Positions 8,291-16,467 of a stretch of DNA of 64,000 nt are shown here, piece by piece. Origin of the DNA: Brooklawnia sp963780175 (lineage in GTDB: Bacteria; Actinomycetota; Actinomycetes; Propionibacteriales; Propionibacteriaceae); assembly GCA_963780175.1 (NCBI GenBank), contig CAWAAT010000001.1, positions 1,116,001-1,180,000 on the forward strand, given 5' to 3'. The position numbers and the translations under genes were made by a program. Position 1 is the first letter of the stretch; each line of letters begins with the position of its first letter. Under the pieces are notes generated by a model. It saw only the letters and a list, made by a program, of their open reading frames with translations. It was not told the origin of the DNA and made no database searches.

Positions 8291-8911
8291 ATGAACCTTG
8301 CAGATCTCTCTTCTCGGGTCTCCCGAACGGTGCGTTGGCATCGTCGCCCGATCGGGATCACCGCGGCGGTGGTGTGCCTGTTCGCGTCGCTGTCGGCTCT
8401 CGCCCCGCCCCAACCCGAGACAACTCCAGTGCTGGTTGCCACCCGCGCGCTGACCGCCGGCTCGCTGCTGAGCGAGGCCGACGTCAGACTCACCGACTTC
8501 CCCGTGTCCGGCGTACCAGACTCGGCCGTCACCGACCCCGCACGGGCGGTCGGACGCACCCTCACCGCCTCGGTGACAAGGGGAAGCGTGATCACCGACG
8601 TGAGCACCCTTCAGGGCGGTGACGACGGGGCACGTGCAGACGAACGCCTGGTGCCGTTCCGCGTCCCGGACGCCGCAACGGTCACGCTGCTCAAGGTCGG
8701 AGACCGGATAACCGTCGTGGGGGCCACCGTCGAAGGTGCCGCGATCGACCTGGCCACCGATGTGCGGGTTGCCGCGCTGCCCACCCGAGGCGAAAGCAGT
8801 TCGTTCTCCGGCGAGTCCGGGGCCCTCATCGTGGTGGCCGCTGATCCTGAGACAGCTGCCCGGTTGGCGGCCGCATCAAGCCAGATGCGCATGGCCATCG
8901 TCCTGAGGTGA
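8291..8911 (+). CDS. SAF-domain protein (CpaB/RcpC-like)
   Basis: A 206-residue protein with one N-terminal membrane anchor (ITAAVVCLFASLSAL) and then a SAF domain (VLVATRALTAGSLLSEADVRL). A second beta-rich part follows (TVTLLKVGDRITVVGATVEG). This is the layout of CpaB/RcpC-like proteins, in which the SAF domain binds polysaccharide or helps pilus assembly. No pilus genes lie nearby, so that role is not supported here. It lies between fmdB and mscL, a conserved actinobacterial order. The ATG at 8291 is chosen because the anchor directly follows it. Confidence 0.8.
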   Translation: MNLADLSSRVSRTVRWHRRPIGITAAVVCLFASLSALAPPQPETTPVLVATRALTAGSLLSEADVRLTDFPVSGVPDSAVTDPARAVGRTLTASVTRGSVITDVSTLQGGDDGARADERLVPFRVPDAATVTLLKVGDRITVVGATVEGAAIDLATDVRVAALPTRGESSSFSGESGALIVVAADPETAARLAAASSQMRMAIVLR

Positions 8912-8948
8912 GCGCCGGCAACCGGTTGGCAAGCCGCCCAGCAGAATG

Positions 8949-8978
8949 TTGCTTCAAACCTGAACCACTCCCTACAGT
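8949..8978 (+). promoter_or_regulatory. Candidate promoter of mscL
   Basis: TTGCTT, 18 bases, TACAGT lies 66 bases upstream of the mscL start. Each hexamer matches the consensus at four positions. There is no transcript evidence. Confidence 0.35.
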
Positions 8979-9043
8979 GAGGGTGCTTGTGCCACCCACC
9001 GGAGGCACTTCTCATGCACCTGTAACACCCCGAAAGAGGGACA

Positions 9044-9403
9044 ATGAAGGGCTTCAAAGATTTCATCCTGCGCGGCAATCTGGTTGAGCTTGCCGTCGCA
9101 TTTATCATGGGCGCCGCGTTCAAGGGCGTCGTGGATGCGTTCACGAATATCGTGCTCAGCCTGATCTCGAAGGTTCTGGGCGGCCCGCCCAACTTCGACC
9201 AGTACCTGCCCGGCGGTATTCCCGTCGGTCCGTTCCTGACCCAGGTCATCAGCTTCCTGCTGATCGCGACGGTCGTCTACTACGCCCTGGTGGTGCCGGT
9301 GAACCGTTTCCGCGCGCACCTGACCCCCGAGGCCGAGCCGGTTGCGACCGAAACCGACCTGCTCGCCGAGATCCGCGACCTGCTGGCTGCCAAGCAGTCC
9401 TGA
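9044..9403 (+). CDS. mscL: Large-conductance mechanosensitive channel MscL
   Basis: A 119-residue channel subunit that opens under membrane tension to release solutes on hypo-osmotic shock. The N-terminal helix MKGFKDFILRGNLVELAVAF and the first membrane helix with its pore-constricting residues (AFIMGAAFKGVVDAF) are canonical. TM2 is FLTQVISFLLIATVVYYALVV. The C-terminal helix LLAEIRDLLAAKQ forms the cytoplasmic bundle. The length is close to that of other actinobacterial MscL proteins (130-150) but slightly short. A strong hairpin terminator follows directly. Confidence 0.96.
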   Translation: MKGFKDFILRGNLVELAVAFIMGAAFKGVVDAFTNIVLSLISKVLGGPPNFDQYLPGGIPVGPFLTQVISFLLIATVVYYALVVPVNRFRAHLTPEAEPVATETDLLAEIRDLLAAKQS

Positions 9404-9413
9404 TCATCTGAGC

Positions 9414-9454
9414 CAACGAGGGGACGCGTCCTGCCTGGACGCGTCCCCTCGTTG
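9414..9454 (+). terminator. Terminator hairpin after mscL
   Basis: A perfect 18-bp inverted repeat (CAACGAGGGGACGCGTCC and its complement) with loop TGCCT lies 11 bases after the mscL stop. It is symmetric, so it can serve the convergent gene ending at 9472 as well. There is no long T tract, as is usual in high-GC actinobacteria. Confidence 0.8.
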
Positions 9455-9471
9455 CATGTCCGGATGGCGAA

Positions 9472-9852
9472 TCAGCCCACCGACCCGTGATGGGGCGGAC
9501 GGTCAGCCATCAGAACCCGATCGCGGGGGCTGGTCGGCGCTCGACTGTCGCGCACTCGCACGTCGGGTGTGGCACCGAGAGCGTCCAGCACGGCCCTGTC
9601 GATCGCGAGCAACTGGGCAGCCCCGATGCCACCGCGAGCCTCAGCCGAGACGAACACCGGCCAGCTCTGCCCGGCCGTCCGACGCTCGTCCCGCACCGCA
9701 GCAATATCTTCGACCCTCCACCCCGCGTCTCTCAGCGCCTTGGCGATGACACCGGGATCGCGCTGATCCGCCTGCCGCTCATCGGAGGCGAACACCTCTA
9801 CTCCGGTGAGTGACAGGGCGACCAGCTGGGCGAGTGTCAGGGGATTTGGCAT
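9472..9852 (-). CDS. Hypothetical protein
   Basis: A 126-residue soluble protein from an ATG at 9852 (MPNPLTLAQLVALSLTGVEVF). A longer upstream extension is open but low-complexity and lacks a ribosome site. It has a mixed alpha/beta character (DPGVIAKALRDAGWRVEDIAAVRDERR, then LLAIDRAVLDALGA), with no motif I recognise. It is convergent with mscL and shares the terminator. Codon use and GC bias look coding, but confidence in the exact limits is moderate. Confidence 0.5.
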   Translation of the reverse strand: MPNPLTLAQLVALSLTGVEVFASDERQADQRDPGVIAKALRDAGWRVEDIAAVRDERRTAGQSWPVFVSAEARGGIGAAQLLAIDRAVLDALGATPDVRVRDSRAPTSPRDRVLMADRPPHHGSVG

Positions 9853-10037
9853 AACTCCACCTTGGCAGAATCCCCGACCGATCGGCGCCAAGGGGGCCGC
9901 CAACCCCGGCCAGCCGGGCCACAAGGACCACAGCAGGCTGGCCGGCGTCCCCCAGCCACCAGACAACGCCGTGGCTACTCGCCGACTCACAGCCCACGAG
10001 AGAGCCTGCTGGCTCACTCAGCCGCTAGGATTGGTTA

Positions 10038-10745
10038 GTGGAAATGCCGACAGTTGCGCCCGACCTGGGGCTTGTGGGGAACAAGGCCCTTCCGGACGAG
10101 GTGTACCACAAGTTGGTGGACATGCTTTCCTGGGGCAGCCTGGAGCCTGACGCCCGCCTCTCGATCGAAGTGCTTTCCAAAATGCTGGGGGTCTCCTCCA
10201 CCCCCGTACGAGAGGCCCTCGCTCGGTTAGAGGCCACGGGTCTCGTGCGCCGCACCGCTCGGATCGGCTATAGAGTTTCGCCGCTGATGTCAAAAGATCA
10301 GATGCGAGAACTGCTCGACGCCCGACTCGTACTTGAGACTGGAGCAATCGAACGGGCGATGGGCAGAGTAGACGAACTGCTGCCCGACCTTGAGGCTGCT
10401 TACGCCAAACACAGGACATCGACGGAGTTGCTCCGGGCCGCCGATCCCGCCAAGCGCCCCGAGTTGCTTCGCCAATACTTCGAGGACGACTGGTCATTCC
10501 ACGAGGCGATCCTGCGCCACTGTGGCAACCGGTACATCGCACAGGGGGTGGACGCGTTGTCCTTCCGCGTGCATCGCATGCGTCAGACGATCGGCGCTGG
10601 CACCGATGACGCCCCCCTCGCGCTGGCCGAACACGGCAAGATCCTTGACGCCGTGCGCACGGGTGACCGAGTCGCCGCCGTGGCCGCGATGCGCGCGCAT
10701 CTGGCCGACCTGCAATCGCGTGTGGATCACAATCACCAGAACTAG
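10038..10745 (+). CDS. GntR-family transcriptional regulator (FCD type)
   Basis: A 235-residue FadR-subfamily regulator. The N-terminal winged helix is seen in LSIEVLSKMLGVSSTPVREALARLEATGLVRR. The C-terminal FCD domain carries the metal/effector-site pattern (LLDARLVLETGAIE, DDWSFHEAILRHCGN, EHGKILDAV). It faces the kinase-SDR-isomerase-transporter operon across a shared terminator, so that operon is the obvious target (inference). A paralogue of the same length lies at 59.1 kb beside a UxaA-family gene. The start is the ATG at 10044 or the in-frame GTG at 10038. Confidence 0.88.
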   Translation: MEMPTVAPDLGLVGNKALPDEVYHKLVDMLSWGSLEPDARLSIEVLSKMLGVSSTPVREALARLEATGLVRRTARIGYRVSPLMSKDQMRELLDARLVLETGAIERAMGRVDELLPDLEAAYAKHRTSTELLRAADPAKRPELLRQYFEDDWSFHEAILRHCGNRYIAQGVDALSFRVHRMRQTIGAGTDDAPLALAEHGKILDAVRTGDRVAAVAAMRAHLADLQSRVDHNHQN

Positions 10746-10767
10746 TTGCCCTGCGCTGAGCCAGCAC

Positions 10768-10806
10768 GGGAAGAGCCCCTGACCAGTTCGGTCAGGGGCT
10801 CTTCCC
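10768..10806 (+). terminator. Bidirectional terminator between gntR and the catabolic operon
   Basis: A perfect 17-bp inverted repeat, GGGAAGAGCCCCTGACC with loop AGTTC, lies between the convergent gntR gene and the transporter gene. It can stop transcription from both sides. Confidence 0.82.
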
Positions 10807-10819
10807 GCTTGCTTGGGTT

Positions 10820-12235
10820 TCAGCCGATCTTGAAGCCGAAGACACCGGCAACCGTGTACAGGCCGAGGATGCCGATGGCTGAACTCGAGATGACCAACAG
10901 GGCCAGCCACGCCTTCGAACCCAGCACCGAATGGTCGGTCTCGGTCTGGCGCAGGTACCAGGTACCGCCAACCACCGCGAGCAGGAAGATGCCGGTCGCG
11001 ATGCCGCCGATCTGCACCATCAACACCGGCGAACTGATCACCAGGTACATCAGACCCCACGCGCAGGGCAGGAAGACGGTGAAGATGCGAATCCAGCGCA
11101 ATCGAGCCGCAGGGTCGTTCTTCCAATCGAACACGCCGACGTTGGAGAAGAAGTTGGCCCACAAGCGGGAGTGACTCGGAATGGCAGCCCACAGGGTTGA
11201 GGCCAGCACCGCGAGGGCGCAGATCAGGAAGGCGTACATCGCCCACGGGCCGATGGAGTCGGTGTACATCCGCGCCAAGGTGGTGATGACCTCGTTGCCG
11301 GCGGGCACCAGGCTCTGAGGATGAAGAATCGCGGCACCCATGACGTAGAAGGCCAGGGTGGTGGTGGTGTAGATGACCCACGACATCCAGGAGTCCTTGA
11401 CCATGACGGCGATCCATCCGTTGGCCCGTTCCTGCCATTCCGGAGAACCGTCGTTGGGACCGGTCCAGCGGGCGTAACCCTTCTCGACACACCAGTAGGT
11501 GTAGAAGGTGATCTCGTCAGAACCGACACCGGTGATACCGAACATCGAGACTGCGACAGCGATCGCCGGCATCGAGAAGCTGAGGCCGTAAGCGATGTCC
11601 GAAACACTGTAGGCGAAGGGTGTGAACGGCAGACCGAGGGCGATCGCAACGGTGATGACCGAGAAGGTGACAACCAGTACCGTCGAGACCCGCTCGATGA
11701 AGCCGTACTTGTTCGAGAAGAGCAGGGCGATGCTGGACGCGATGACAGCGATGGTCCAGATGGTCAGCGTCGTCTTGTTCAGCGGGTCACCGCCGAAGGG
11801 GAAGAGCATGCTCAGTGCGACGGCCGTGCCGCCGACAACACCACCCATCTGGGTGATCTTGGCGATGGCCATCAGAAGCCACAGCCACGTCATCCAGCCA
11901 CCGCGGCCGACACGCGGAGGCACCCTGTTGAAGCCGGTGAGGCCGGTCTGCCCGGTGGTGATCGACCACTTGGCCAACTCGATCTGGATGGCCACCTTGA
12001 CGAAGGTGGACAAGATGACCAGCCACAACAGCGCGAAGCCGACCTTGGCGCCGGCAGTGGTGGTGGCGATGAGTTCACCGGAACCGACGATCGACGCCGA
12101 CATGATCAGGCCGGGTCCGAAGTACTTCATGCTGGCGCGCCAACCCCTAGGTGGGTCCATCACGTCCGCCGGGTTGAGGGTATAGGGGTCGTTCAGCATC
12201 ACGCCGTTGGGCGCCGCTGTTTGCGAGTTTGCCAT
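10820..12235 (-). CDS. Nramp-superfamily transporter lacking the metal-binding motifs
   Basis: A 471-residue protein with about 11 membrane helices and the Nramp fold pattern. TM1 begins GPGLIMSASIVGSGELIATT. In true Nramp metal carriers this region reads DPGN, which supplies two metal ligands; here the D and N align with G and E. TM6 reads GITGVGSDEITFYTYWC where MPH(N) would be expected. Both metal motifs are therefore replaced. It is the last gene of the operon with a kinase, an SDR and a TIM-barrel isomerase, and its only transporter. I infer a substrate other than Mn/Fe, possibly linked to the carbohydrate pathway. Standard annotation would call it a divalent metal transporter. Confidence 0.75.
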   Translation of the reverse strand: MANSQTAAPNGVMLNDPYTLNPADVMDPPRGWRASMKYFGPGLIMSASIVGSGELIATTTAGAKVGFALLWLVILSTFVKVAIQIELAKWSITTGQTGLTGFNRVPPRVGRGGWMTWLWLLMAIAKITQMGGVVGGTAVALSMLFPFGGDPLNKTTLTIWTIAVIASSIALLFSNKYGFIERVSTVLVVTFSVITVAIALGLPFTPFAYSVSDIAYGLSFSMPAIAVAVSMFGITGVGSDEITFYTYWCVEKGYARWTGPNDGSPEWQERANGWIAVMVKDSWMSWVIYTTTTLAFYVMGAAILHPQSLVPAGNEVITTLARMYTDSIGPWAMYAFLICALAVLASTLWAAIPSHSRLWANFFSNVGVFDWKNDPAARLRWIRIFTVFLPCAWGLMYLVISSPVLMVQIGGIATGIFLLAVVGGTWYLRQTETDHSVLGSKAWLALLVISSSAIGILGLYTVAGVFGFKIG

Positions 12236-12362
12236 TTCTTGTCTCCAGGTAATGAGTGCGCAGTGGTGAGTGGAAGTGCGTGAGCCTTGATGTGAGAAAC
12301 TGCGTTCGGCAAGGCATCCCTGCCATAAAGAGCTTTGGGGTACGGGTGATTGCTACTGAGTG

Positions 12363-13286
12363 TCACTCGTCCAGTGCGAGTGCGAGGACTTCACGGAGGT
12401 AGCGGAGGTTGCGGACCCCTACTCCGAGCCAGTCATTGCCGTAGTGCTCCGTGACGAACGGCCCCTGAAAACCGAGACGGAGGGCCTGTTCGATGACCTG
12501 GCGGTAGTTGATGAATCCGGTTTCGAGCGGCGCAGGGAACGAGAAGTAGCTGCCCGTGGCGGGGTCCTCGTCGCGGAGATAGTTCTTGATGTGCCAGAAG
12601 TTGGCGTGCGGCAACACCTTGTCATGCATGGACTGCCAGTCCTCCACCGGTCGATGAAGCCTGATGAGGTTTCCGAGATCGGGGTTCAGGCCGACGTTGT
12701 CACGGTCCACGTCGGTCACGAAGGAGACGGCCTCGTCCGCGGTGCCGCAATATGTATCTTCATACATCTCCAAGCTGATGATCACCCCGGCTTTGGCGGC
12801 GTAGTCAGCAAGCACCCGGATGCGTTCGACGGCCAGGTCTCGCAGAGCGGGGTCATCCTTGTGGCCATCGGCCAGCCAGAACCACGTCGCCGTCTGCTGC
12901 GCCGGCGTGAAATCCTGCATGAAACCGACGTTCACGACCGATGCGCCGCACCGCTGGGCGAAGTCGACGAATGTTTGCGCCAGTTCCAGGTACTCCGCTC
13001 CATGATTCTTGTCGACCACGGAGCGGCGCCCCATCGAGAGCGAGGGAATCGACAGTCCCAGTTCCTCTGCGATCCCGAGGAACTCGGCAGCCTGGTCCGC
13101 GCCCATTTCCCAGAACGGCAGCCACACGTCTGTCGGGTCGAATGCGCTGTAGCCGAGCTTGCTCACTACCTCCATTTGGCGACGCCACTCGGCGGGATGA
13201 TGCTCCAGCGGTTCGCCGTTGGACGCCTTCGTACCAAAGGCCATCTTGGCCGCGATGGGCCAAGTCTCGCTCGTGTACTTCGACAT
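12363..13286 (-). CDS. Sugar-phosphate isomerase/epimerase (xylose isomerase-like TIM barrel)
   Basis: A 307-residue TIM-barrel protein of the AP_endonuc_2 superfamily. Metal-ligand strands are visible: ISLEMYEDTY (Glu), VGLNPDLGNLIR (Asp), NFWHIKNYL (His) and FVTEHYGNDW (Glu/His). The ATG at 13286 overlaps the stop of the SDR gene by one base (TGATG), so translation is coupled. With a DhaK-type kinase and a dehydrogenase in the same operon, an aldose/ketose or erythrulose-phosphate isomerase role is plausible, similar to EryH in erythritol catabolism. The exact substrate is inferred only. Confidence 0.78.
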   Translation of the reverse strand: MSKYTSETWPIAAKMAFGTKASNGEPLEHHPAEWRRQMEVVSKLGYSAFDPTDVWLPFWEMGADQAAEFLGIAEELGLSIPSLSMGRRSVVDKNHGAEYLELAQTFVDFAQRCGASVVNVGFMQDFTPAQQTATWFWLADGHKDDPALRDLAVERIRVLADYAAKAGVIISLEMYEDTYCGTADEAVSFVTDVDRDNVGLNPDLGNLIRLHRPVEDWQSMHDKVLPHANFWHIKNYLRDEDPATGSYFSFPAPLETGFINYRQVIEQALRLGFQGPFVTEHYGNDWLGVGVRNLRYLREVLALALDE

Positions 13287-14053
13287 CACCGCATGTACTT
13301 TCCGCCGTCGGCGTTCACGACTGTGCCGTTCACGAATGACGAGTCCTCGGAGACGAGGAAGGAACACACACCCGCGATCTCATCAGGCTGGCCGACGCGC
13401 TGGAGCGGGATGTTCGCGGACATGGCCGCCTTGCGGTCGTCCGTGAGCTTCCCGCCCATGATTTCGGTGTCGATCGGCCCAGGCGCGATCACGTTGACCG
13501 TCACGCCGTGGGGACCGAACTCACGAGCGCCGCCTCGGGTGAGGCCGATGACACCATTCTTCGCGCCTGCATAGATTCCCTTGGAGAAGGTGCCCCCACC
13601 GTCGAACGCAGTGATCGAGGAGAAGTTCACGATGCGGCCAACCTTGTGGGGCTTCATGAGGGCGAAAGCCTCGCGCATCATGAGGAAGGTGCCACGGCAG
13701 TTGACCGCGAACACGCGATCGAACTCCTCGACCGTCGCTTCCTCCATCGTCTGCGGTGCGGCAATGCCGGCCGGGTTGACGAGGGCGACAAGCTGCGGCA
13801 GTTCGTCGCCGACCCGCTTGAACGCCGACGTTACGGACTCTTGGTCCGCGACGTCGACGTGCAGCCCGATCACCTTGCGATCGGGGAAATCTGCTGACAC
13901 CTCCGCAACAAACTCGTCGACACGTTCTGCCTGGATGTCGGCCACAGCAAGATCGAAGCCGTCGCGAAGCAGACGACGAGCCACGCGTCGTCCGATTCCC
14001 GAAGGAGCGCCAACGCCCGTCACCACTGCTGATTTCTCTACCGGAAAACTCAT
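13286..14053 (-). CDS. Short-chain dehydrogenase/reductase
   Basis: A 255-residue classical SDR. The NAD(P) motif is TGVGAPSGIGRRVA. The NNAG motif is changed to NPAG. The catalytic Ser is in VNFSSITAF, and the YxxxK pair is YAGAKNG. The C-terminus (VNGTVVNADGGKYM) is typical. Asp residues after beta-2 (VADIQAER) favour NAD(H). It sits between the kinase and the isomerase and most likely oxidises the polyol or sugar substrate of the pathway (inference). The ATG at 14053 follows a purine-rich ribosome site; the in-frame upstream extension is not conserved in style. Confidence 0.85.
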   Translation of the reverse strand: MSFPVEKSAVVTGVGAPSGIGRRVARRLLRDGFDLAVADIQAERVDEFVAEVSADFPDRKVIGLHVDVADQESVTSAFKRVGDELPQLVALVNPAGIAAPQTMEEATVEEFDRVFAVNCRGTFLMMREAFALMKPHKVGRIVNFSSITAFDGGGTFSKGIYAGAKNGVIGLTRGGAREFGPHGVTVNVIAPGPIDTEIMGGKLTDDRKAAMSANIPLQRVGQPDEIAGVCSFLVSEDSSFVNGTVVNADGGKYMR

Positions 14054-14150
14054 TTCTCTACCTTTTCTCTTGTCCCGTAACGCTGCGGATTCGGATCGCG
14101 CAGGCACTGCACCGGTTACCTATTCCCTGTGTCTCAGGGCTTCTTCCGAG

Positions 14151-15878
14151 TTAAGAATTGCCCCGCACGAGGGGTTCGAGGGCGGCGACGATCAGCGAGA
14201 ACGAGACGGCGCCCGGGTCAGGCACTCCAACGGCCTTCTCCCCATGCGAACGCGCCCGGCCAAGACCGGGAAGCATCGCCTTGGTCGCCTCAGCACCACG
14301 CCGGGCCGCCTCCGCGCCAGCCTTCCAGGAATCCGCGATCGACGCAGCCCCCTCGCGGTTGATCTCGTCGGCGAACGGCGAGATGGCGTCCACCATCGTC
14401 TTGTCACCAACCTTGGCACCACCCCGAGCCATCAACGCGTCACACGCGGCCCGCACACCCTCACGAATCGAGCGACCCGAAGGCATCTCGCTATCCCCGA
14501 TCACACCCCCAAGGGTGTTCAACATCAGACCCCACAACGCCCCCGACGTGCCACCCGCCTCAGCCGACCAGGCGTCACCGGCCCGACTCAACACCGTGCC
14601 CGCCCCCGCACCCGCCTCAACAGCAGCCCGCGCAGCCCTGACGGCGGCGTGAGCGCCGTTCTGCATCCCGATGCCATGATCACCATCACCAGCGATCGCA
14701 TCGATACGACCCAACTCCTGCACGTTCTCATCGATCGTGGCCCGCACCGTCTCGATCGCCGCCACCATCACCGGCGCGAAATCCAGCGACTCCTGACTGG
14801 CCTCAGCCAGCACGCCCCGATCAAACTCGCCCAACGCATACCGGTCGGCGTCCAACGCCTGCAACCCGGTGGCTGCGGCTCCCACCACGAACTCCGGGGA
14901 CGACGCCGCAGCGAACCACAACTCCTCCAGTTCGTCGTCCAGCCAGAACAGCGTCAACGAGACCCCGGCCATCTCGAAACTGGTGCAGAACTCGCCGACC
15001 TTCGAATCGGCCACCACAACACCCGCCGCGTCCAGCTTCTTACGCACCTCGCCATACACGACATACATCTCGTCGAACTTGAACGCACCCAACCCGTTCA
15101 CAATCACCACCACACGCCGACCCGCCGGATCACCACCACCCGGGATCTCCCCCAGCAGCGTGCTCACAAACAACTCGGCCAGACCCTCCGGGGTCGGCAC
15201 ATCAACCTCAGCCAGACCCGACTCGCCATGAATACCCAAACCCACAGCCATCCGACCCACCGGCACCTCGAACAACGGCCCATCCGACCCCGGCAACTGA
15301 CAACCCGTGAAAGCCACACCGAGCGTGCGCGTGAACTCGTTCGCCCGTAACGCCAGCCCGTACACCGCCTCCAAGTCATATCCGGCAGCAGCAGCCGCAC
15401 CAGCCACCTTGATGACAGCCAGATCGCCCGCAATACCGCGACGCTTCTGCTTCTCCGCCACCGGCGCCGAATACATGTCGTCGGTGACACGCACCGTCCG
15501 CACCGGAATACCAGCGGCTTCGAGCCTCGCGGCACCCCCGTCGAACTGCAGCACGTCGCCCGCATAGTTGCCGTAGCACAACAACACCCCGCGACCCTGC
15601 TCGGCCACCTTGGCCACACTCTCCACCTGCAGCGAACTCGGCGAAGCAAAAATGTTGCCCAGCACGGCGCCATGCGCCAGCCCCGGACCCACCAAACCCG
15701 CGAACGCCGGATAGTGACCCGAACCCCCACCAATCACCACCGCAACCTGATCATCAGCACCACGAGTCGTACAAACCACGCCCCCCGCCACGGTGTGCAC
15801 CACATCCGCGTGCACCAGCGCGAAACCCGCACCCGCACTCGCCGCGAACGTCGAAGGATCATGAACAAGAAACGTCAT
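14151..15878 (-). CDS. Dihydroxyacetone/erythrulose-type kinase (DhaK-DhaL fusion)
   Basis: A 575-residue single-chain ATP-dependent kinase. The N-terminal DAK1 domain has GGGSGHYPAFAG and the substrate-binding His in GLGIHGESGLAE, which forms a hemiaminal with the ketose. The C-terminal DAK2 domain (from about residue 370) has the Mg-ATP motif GDGDHGIGMQNGA and AGGTSGALWGL. ATP-using fused DAK proteins phosphorylate dihydroxyacetone or, in Actinobacteria, D- or L-erythrulose (DerK/LerK of mycobacteria). The neighbouring SDR and TIM-barrel isomerase favour a tetrose route over plain glycerol metabolism (inference). It is the first gene of the operon and is preceded by a promoter with an inverted repeat. 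Confidence 0.9.
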   Translation of the reverse strand: MTFLVHDPSTFAASAGAGFALVHADVVHTVAGGVVCTTRGADDQVAVVIGGGSGHYPAFAGLVGPGLAHGAVLGNIFASPSSLQVESVAKVAEQGRGVLLCYGNYAGDVLQFDGGAARLEAAGIPVRTVRVTDDMYSAPVAEKQKRRGIAGDLAVIKVAGAAAAAGYDLEAVYGLALRANEFTRTLGVAFTGCQLPGSDGPLFEVPVGRMAVGLGIHGESGLAEVDVPTPEGLAELFVSTLLGEIPGGGDPAGRRVVVIVNGLGAFKFDEMYVVYGEVRKKLDAAGVVVADSKVGEFCTSFEMAGVSLTLFWLDDELEELWFAAASSPEFVVGAAATGLQALDADRYALGEFDRGVLAEASQESLDFAPVMVAAIETVRATIDENVQELGRIDAIAGDGDHGIGMQNGAHAAVRAARAAVEAGAGAGTVLSRAGDAWSAEAGGTSGALWGLMLNTLGGVIGDSEMPSGRSIREGVRAACDALMARGGAKVGDKTMVDAISPFADEINREGAASIADSWKAGAEAARRGAEATKAMLPGLGRARSHGEKAVGVPDPGAVSFSLIVAALEPLVRGNS

Positions 15879-15926
15879 TTCAGCTCCTCACCGCTGAGGG
15901 TCTTGCCGCAACTGGCATACGTCTAC

Positions 15927-15953
15927 ATTATGCAAAATATAGAGTTTGCGCAA
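15927..15953 (-). promoter_or_regulatory. Candidate promoter and operator of the kinase operon
   Basis: This is an AT-rich island in GC-rich surroundings, 50-75 bases upstream of the kinase start. On the minus strand CATAAT (15927-15932) makes a fair -10 box. An inverted repeat GCAAA-N8-TTTGC (15932-15949) and the palindrome TTGCGCAA (15946-15953) lie just upstream, where a GntR dimer could bind. The regulator assignment is an inference. Confidence 0.4.
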
Positions 15954-16071
15954 GTTGTGCCCGATTGCGCCAACGCCTCCGCCAGGCCGCACCCCGACGG
16001 CGGCCTCCCCCTAACAACACGAGTCGCACGGTTCACTGGACGTGAGTCCCGCCTACTGCAAGGCTGTGCAG

Positions 16072-16296
16072 ATGAGCGACTCTGCGATGGATGAAGCCAC
16101 CACCGTCGATCCGAAGGACGAGGCCGCGGGTAGGCCTAGTCCCAAGGAGCAGATGAAGGCCGCCCTCGACGCCAAGAATGCCGCCGTCCACGCCAGTGCG
16201 GCCCACGCGGAGGCGAGTGGCACGGGCACTTTGGCCGGCGGACCGCATGGACAGCAGGGCGGCAAGCGGACCTTCCGGCGCAAGTCCGGGGGATAG
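16072..16296 (+). CDS. DUF5302 family small protein
   Basis: A 74-residue hydrophilic protein. It is acidic at the N-terminus, Ala/His-rich in the middle (AALDAKNAAVHASAAHAEAS) and ends in the basic signature KRTFRRKSGG, which is typical of DUF5302. The function is unknown; the family is limited to Actinobacteria. The start at 16072 (MSDSAMDEA) is favoured over an upstream GTG at 16042. It stands alone between the kinase-operon promoter and the iron-box lipoprotein. Confidence 0.72.
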   Translation: MSDSAMDEATTVDPKDEAAGRPSPKEQMKAALDAKNAAVHASAAHAEASGTGTLAGGPHGQQGGKRTFRRKSGG

Positions 16297-16397
16297 TAGA
16301 GGCCAATGCCAGTCGCCTGGCGCACCTACCGGGCGAACCCCTCTGTATGACACTCAGAAATCGACCGCGGGTGCTTGACGGCCGCATGCAGGCCAAC

Positions 16398-16416
16398 TTA
16401 GATTAGCCTAACCTAA
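16398..16416 (+). promoter_or_regulatory. IdeR/DtxR iron box
   Basis: TTAGATTAGCCTAACCTAA matches the 19-bp DtxR/IdeR consensus TTAGGTTAGCCTAACCTAA at 18 of 19 positions. It lies 51 bases upstream of the lipoprotein start, in the promoter position. It predicts iron-dependent repression by IdeR, whose gene lies 1.2 kb downstream. Confidence 0.88.
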
Positions 16417-16467
16417 CAACGGTGGTCAGGCGGCCAGGCCCCGTGGGGGCCCGGAGAGCGAGGGGTC

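Noticed and set aside
10820..12235. Ordinary MntH-type manganese transporter
   Set aside because: Both metal-binding motifs of the family are replaced.
13581..15350. Long plus-strand open frame (589 codons) opposite the kinase and SDR genes
   Set aside because: It is antisense to two clear enzyme genes, low-complexity in Arg/Pro/His and a side effect of high-GC third positions.
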